A stretch of 64,000 nucleotides of DNA from Comamonas koreensis (GTDB lineage: Bacteria; Pseudomonadota; Gammaproteobacteria; Burkholderiales; Burkholderiaceae_C). The position numbers and the translations under genes are program-made. Where the stretch lies: NCBI RefSeq assembly GCF_014076495.1, contig NZ_CP043575.1:3286001-3350000 (forward strand), written 5' to 3'. The notes under the pieces are model-generated. The model did not search any database, was not told the DNA's origin, and was given only the letters and a program-made list of their open reading frames with translations. Shown here piece after piece: positions 61,907 to 64,000 of this stretch (the stretch's first letter is position 1; each line of letters begins with the position of its first letter).

Positions 61907-64000
61907 ATGACCACCTCCACCGCCCTCCCCTCGAATACCGCAGCTGCCGCACTGGCCACCCACGGCATGGCGTCCCAAACCGGCAGCGGCGCAGCGATGG
62001 CCGCATCGGCCAAAGGCACGCCTGCCACCCTGTCCCAGGCCAGCGCCGGCGTGCAGATTGTGCGGGATGGCCAGACGATGGCGGCCCCCGCAGGCACGGC
62101 CTTGCAAGTGGGTGACAAGATCATCGTGCCAGCCGATGGGAGCGCGCAGGCGCAGTTCAGCGGTGCCGGTGGCCAGAAGCTCGTGGGCACGTTTGCGGGC
62201 GGCACCGAGGCCACGCTGGGCTACCAGGCAGGCGCCGACGGCACAGGCGCGATGGCACTGGATCTGGCCTCGGGCAAGGTCGATGTGGCCCCTGCCGGGG
62301 ACGACACCGACGCCTTGGGCCTGGTGGTGACCCAGGAAACGGCCGAAGCCGGTGGCTCTACCTTGGGCGATTTTCTGCTCGCCGGCCTGGTGGGCATTGG
62401 TGGCGGCGCGCTGATTGCTGCGGCGCTGGACAGCGGCGACGATGACGACGACCGGACGCCGCCCATCAACCCCACCAATCCAACGAACCCCACCAACCCC
62501 ACGGATCCGACCAATCCGACCAACCCTACCAACCCGACGGATCCCACCAGTCCTACGGATCCGACCAACCCCACCGATCCCACCAACCCAACGAATCCGA
62601 CCAATCCCACGGATCCGACCAACCCTACCAATCCAACGAACCCCACAAACCCTACGAACCCAACGAATCCGACCAACCCCACCAATCCAACGAACCCGAC
62701 TAACCCAACGAATCCGACCAATCCGACGGATCCTACGAACCCGACCAATCCAACCAATCCTACGGATCCCACGAATCCGACCAACCCTACGAACCCCACC
62801 AATCCGACGAACCCGACGGATCCTACGAACCCGACCAATCCAACCAACCCCACGGATCCCACCAATCCGACCAACCCCACCAACCCTACGAATCCGACGG
62901 ACCCTACCAATCCGACGAATCCTACCAACCCGACCAACCCCACGGATCCCACCAATCCGACGAACCCGACCAACCCTACGGATCCCACCAATCCAACCAA
63001 TCCTACGAACCCCACGGACCCTACCAACCCTACCAATCCGACTAACCCAACGGATCCCACGAACCCGACCAATCCAACCAACCCGACGGATCCAACGAAT
63101 CCAACCAACCCGACCAATCCTACGGATCCGACCAACCCCACCGATCCTACGGACGGCCATGGCCTGATCACCTCGGTCGAGGACGTACTGGGCGCGCTGG
63201 GCGGTGGCACCTTGGTGGCGCCCGTCACGGATCTGGTCAATTCGCTGATCAACCCATCGACGGGAACCCTCGCGGTGGTGACCAGCGTGCTGGAGCAGTT
63301 GACGAACACCAATGGTGGCCCTCTGGGTGTGCTGACCGAGCTGGTCGATGGCCTGGTCAATATCCAGGACCAAGGGCTGGAGCCGCTGGTTTCCACGCTC
63401 AACCAGCTGATCGCAGGTCTGGGCGATCCCACATCGACCGAAGGCATTCCCGGTCTGGTGAACCAGGTGTTGGGCGGTCTGCTCGGTGAGAACAGCCCGC
63501 TCGGTGAGCTGCTTGCGGGCGTGGGTGGTCTGCTGGGCGGCTTGCTGGGCGGCGGCTCCGGCACGCCGCCCGGTGGTACGGACGGCCCCGGCATCGTGAC
63601 CACGGTGCAAGACGTGGTGGACGGTTTGCTCGGCGGCACGGTGGCAGAGCCGGTGGGCCAGTTGATCGACAGCCTGCTGCACCCGACCGATGGCACGCTT
63701 GCAACCGTGACCGGTTTGCTCGAAGGCCTGACCAGTGTCGAAGGCGGCCCCCTGGGTGTCTTGACCGAGTTGGTCCATGGCCTCACCCAAGTGGACGGCC
63801 AGGCGCTGCAGCCGCTGATTGGTACCTTGAACGAACTGATTGCCGGCTTGGGCAGCATTGGTGAAGGTGGTATCAGCGGCGGCCTGATCGGCTCCATCGT
63901 CGACAGCATCTTCGGCGGCCTGGTGCCTGGCGGTGGTTCCACCGACGGCGGCCTGGTCACGACGGTCCAAGAGGTTGTCGATGGCCTGCTGGGCGGCACC
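61907..64000 (+). CDS. Giant repeat adhesin (BapA/LapA-like), N-terminal 698 residues, runs off the window
   Basis: An open frame of 698 codons from ATG 61907 (AGGA upstream) to the window end. Residues 1-185 resemble the N-terminal retention module of type I-secreted adhesins (GVQIVRDGQTMAAPAGTALQ, VGDKIIVPADGSAQAQF, a hydrophobic GDFLLAGLVGIGGGALIAAA, then an acidic DSGDDDDDRTPP). Next comes a 76-unit Asn/Asp-Pro-Thr array. Then repeats of about 140 residues begin, each with TxVxDVxxxLLGGTxxxPV, GTLAxVTxxLExLT, GGPLGVLTELV and LQPLIGTLNELIAGLG. There is no N-terminal signal peptide, as expected for type I secretion. The partner export genes must lie downstream. Frames on the other strand here are shadows. 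Confidence 0.85.
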   Translation, partial: MTTSTALPSNTAAAALATHGMASQTGSGAAMAASAKGTPATLSQASAGVQIVRDGQTMAAPAGTALQVGDKIIVPADGSAQAQFSGAGGQKLVGTFAGGTEATLGYQAGADGTGAMALDLASGKVDVAPAGDDTDALGLVVTQETAEAGGSTLGDFLLAGLVGIGGGALIAAALDSGDDDDDRTPPINPTNPTNPTNPTDPTNPTNPTNPTDPTSPTDPTNPTDPTNPTNPTNPTDPTNPTNPTNPTNPTNPTNPTNPTNPTNPTNPTNPTNPTDPTNPTNPTNPTDPTNPTNPTNPTNPTNPTDPTNPTNPTNPTDPTNPTNPTNPTNPTDPTNPTNPTNPTNPTDPTNPTNPTNPTDPTNPTNPTNPTDPTNPTNPTNPTDPTNPTNPTNPTDPTNPTNPTNPTDPTNPTDPTDGHGLITSVEDVLGALGGGTLVAPVTDLVNSLINPSTGTLAVVTSVLEQLTNTNGGPLGVLTELVDGLVNIQDQGLEPLVSTLNQLIAGLGDPTSTEGIPGLVNQVLGGLLGENSPLGELLAGVGGLLGGLLGGGSGTPPGGTDGPGIVTTVQDVVDGLLGGTVAEPVGQLIDSLLHPTDGTLATVTGLLEGLTSVEGGPLGVLTELVHGLTQVDGQALQPLIGTLNELIAGLGSIGEGGISGGLIGSIVDSIFGGLVPGGGSTDGGLVTTVQEVVDGLLGGT
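62468..63151 (+). repeat. Tandem array of 76 Asn/Asp-Pro-Thr triplets (684 bases)
   Basis: The coding array is an uninterrupted series of nine-base units aay/gay-ccn-acn giving NPT or DPT, with one SPT. Asp units occur irregularly, mostly every second to sixth triplet. Synonymous changes are scattered, but GGATCC (DP) and CCAACC blocks recur, so the array has been growing or shrinking by slippage or recombination. It probably forms a stiff extended stalk between the retention module and the repeat domains. Confidence 0.9.

Noticed and set aside
62468..63151. CRISPR-like regular repeats
   Set aside because: The unit is nine bases, translates to Asn/Asp-Pro-Thr, and has no unique spacers.
61883..63999. 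Two long minus-strand open frames (about 600-700 residues, one rich in GLVGSVGLVG) opposite the adhesin
   Set aside because: They are antisense readings of the NPT/DPT array and the repeats; the plus frame has a start with a ribosome binding site and an adhesin-like domain order.

Overview
The window reads as chromosome of a high-GC beta-proteobacterium of the order Burkholderiales, most likely Comamonadaceae (Comamonas, Delftia or Acidovorax type). The evidence is a Bug-type (TctC) binding protein, a TAXI-type TRAP binding protein, a monomeric isocitrate dehydrogenase, an EfeUOB iron uptake set and a CydDC/CydABX oxidase locus. Genus is inference. No rRNA, tRNA, CRISPR array or intact insertion sequence was seen.

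Layout. 0-5.6 kb: debris of a PD-(D/E)xK-type nuclease gene, then a LysR regulator divergent from an HMG-CoA-lyase-like enzyme, a CaiB/BaiF CoA-transferase and a Bug binding protein (organic-acid catabolism), then a VOC protein. 5.7-10.8 kb: an iron operon with a fused EfeU-EfeO protein, the DyP peroxidase EfeB and a free EfeO-like protein. 11.1-14.1 kb: a FixJ-type two-component pair and a porin. 14.3-18.5 kb: a compact minus-strand cluster of three CorA-like channels, two small one-TM proteins and an MgtE-N-like protein. It is preceded by a short ORF whose start (MDPDPEPD) resembles the Mg-sensing leader peptide MgtL, and by a strong hairpin that hides the first gene's ribosome binding site. 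18.8-24.0 kb: isocitrate dehydrogenase, ArfB and an OmpR-type two-component system. 24.5-28.2 kb: a surface protein with a C-terminal sorting tail, and a Fur-box-controlled TonB receptor broken by one in-frame TGA.

28.3-36.2 kb: an MFS exporter divergent from a broken LysR gene, a PhyH oxygenase, and a sugar-acid locus (IclR regulator, KduD, KdgT, a second SDR and an FAH-family hydrolase) with two palindromic operator candidates in the divergent promoter. 36.4-39.8 kb: small secreted proteins, a P1-family peptidase and a TAXI protein. 39.8-48.9 kb: an AT-rich island with a split Rhs polymorphic toxin system. One gene is a secreted YD-repeat shell (now frameshifted). The next is a secreted protein with seven tandem NBR1-like Ig repeats, the missing Rhs core and a short toxin-like tail. 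One or two immunity candidates follow.

48.9-55.4 kb: the complete cytochrome bd locus cydD-cydC-cydA-cydB-cydX. 55.5-64 kb: an envelope/adhesion locus with an L,D-transpeptidase, two paralogous TPR proteins sharing its NTF2-like C-terminal domain, an unrecognised 491-residue protein, and the start of a giant adhesin with 76 tandem Asn/Asp-Pro-Thr triplets. Both divergent intergenic regions of this locus carry the same 14-base palindrome-containing motif, which suggests co-regulation.

Four genes carry simple lesions (nuclease debris, TonB receptor, LysR at 29.7 kb, Rhs shell). These are either real pseudogenes or base errors in the sequence.
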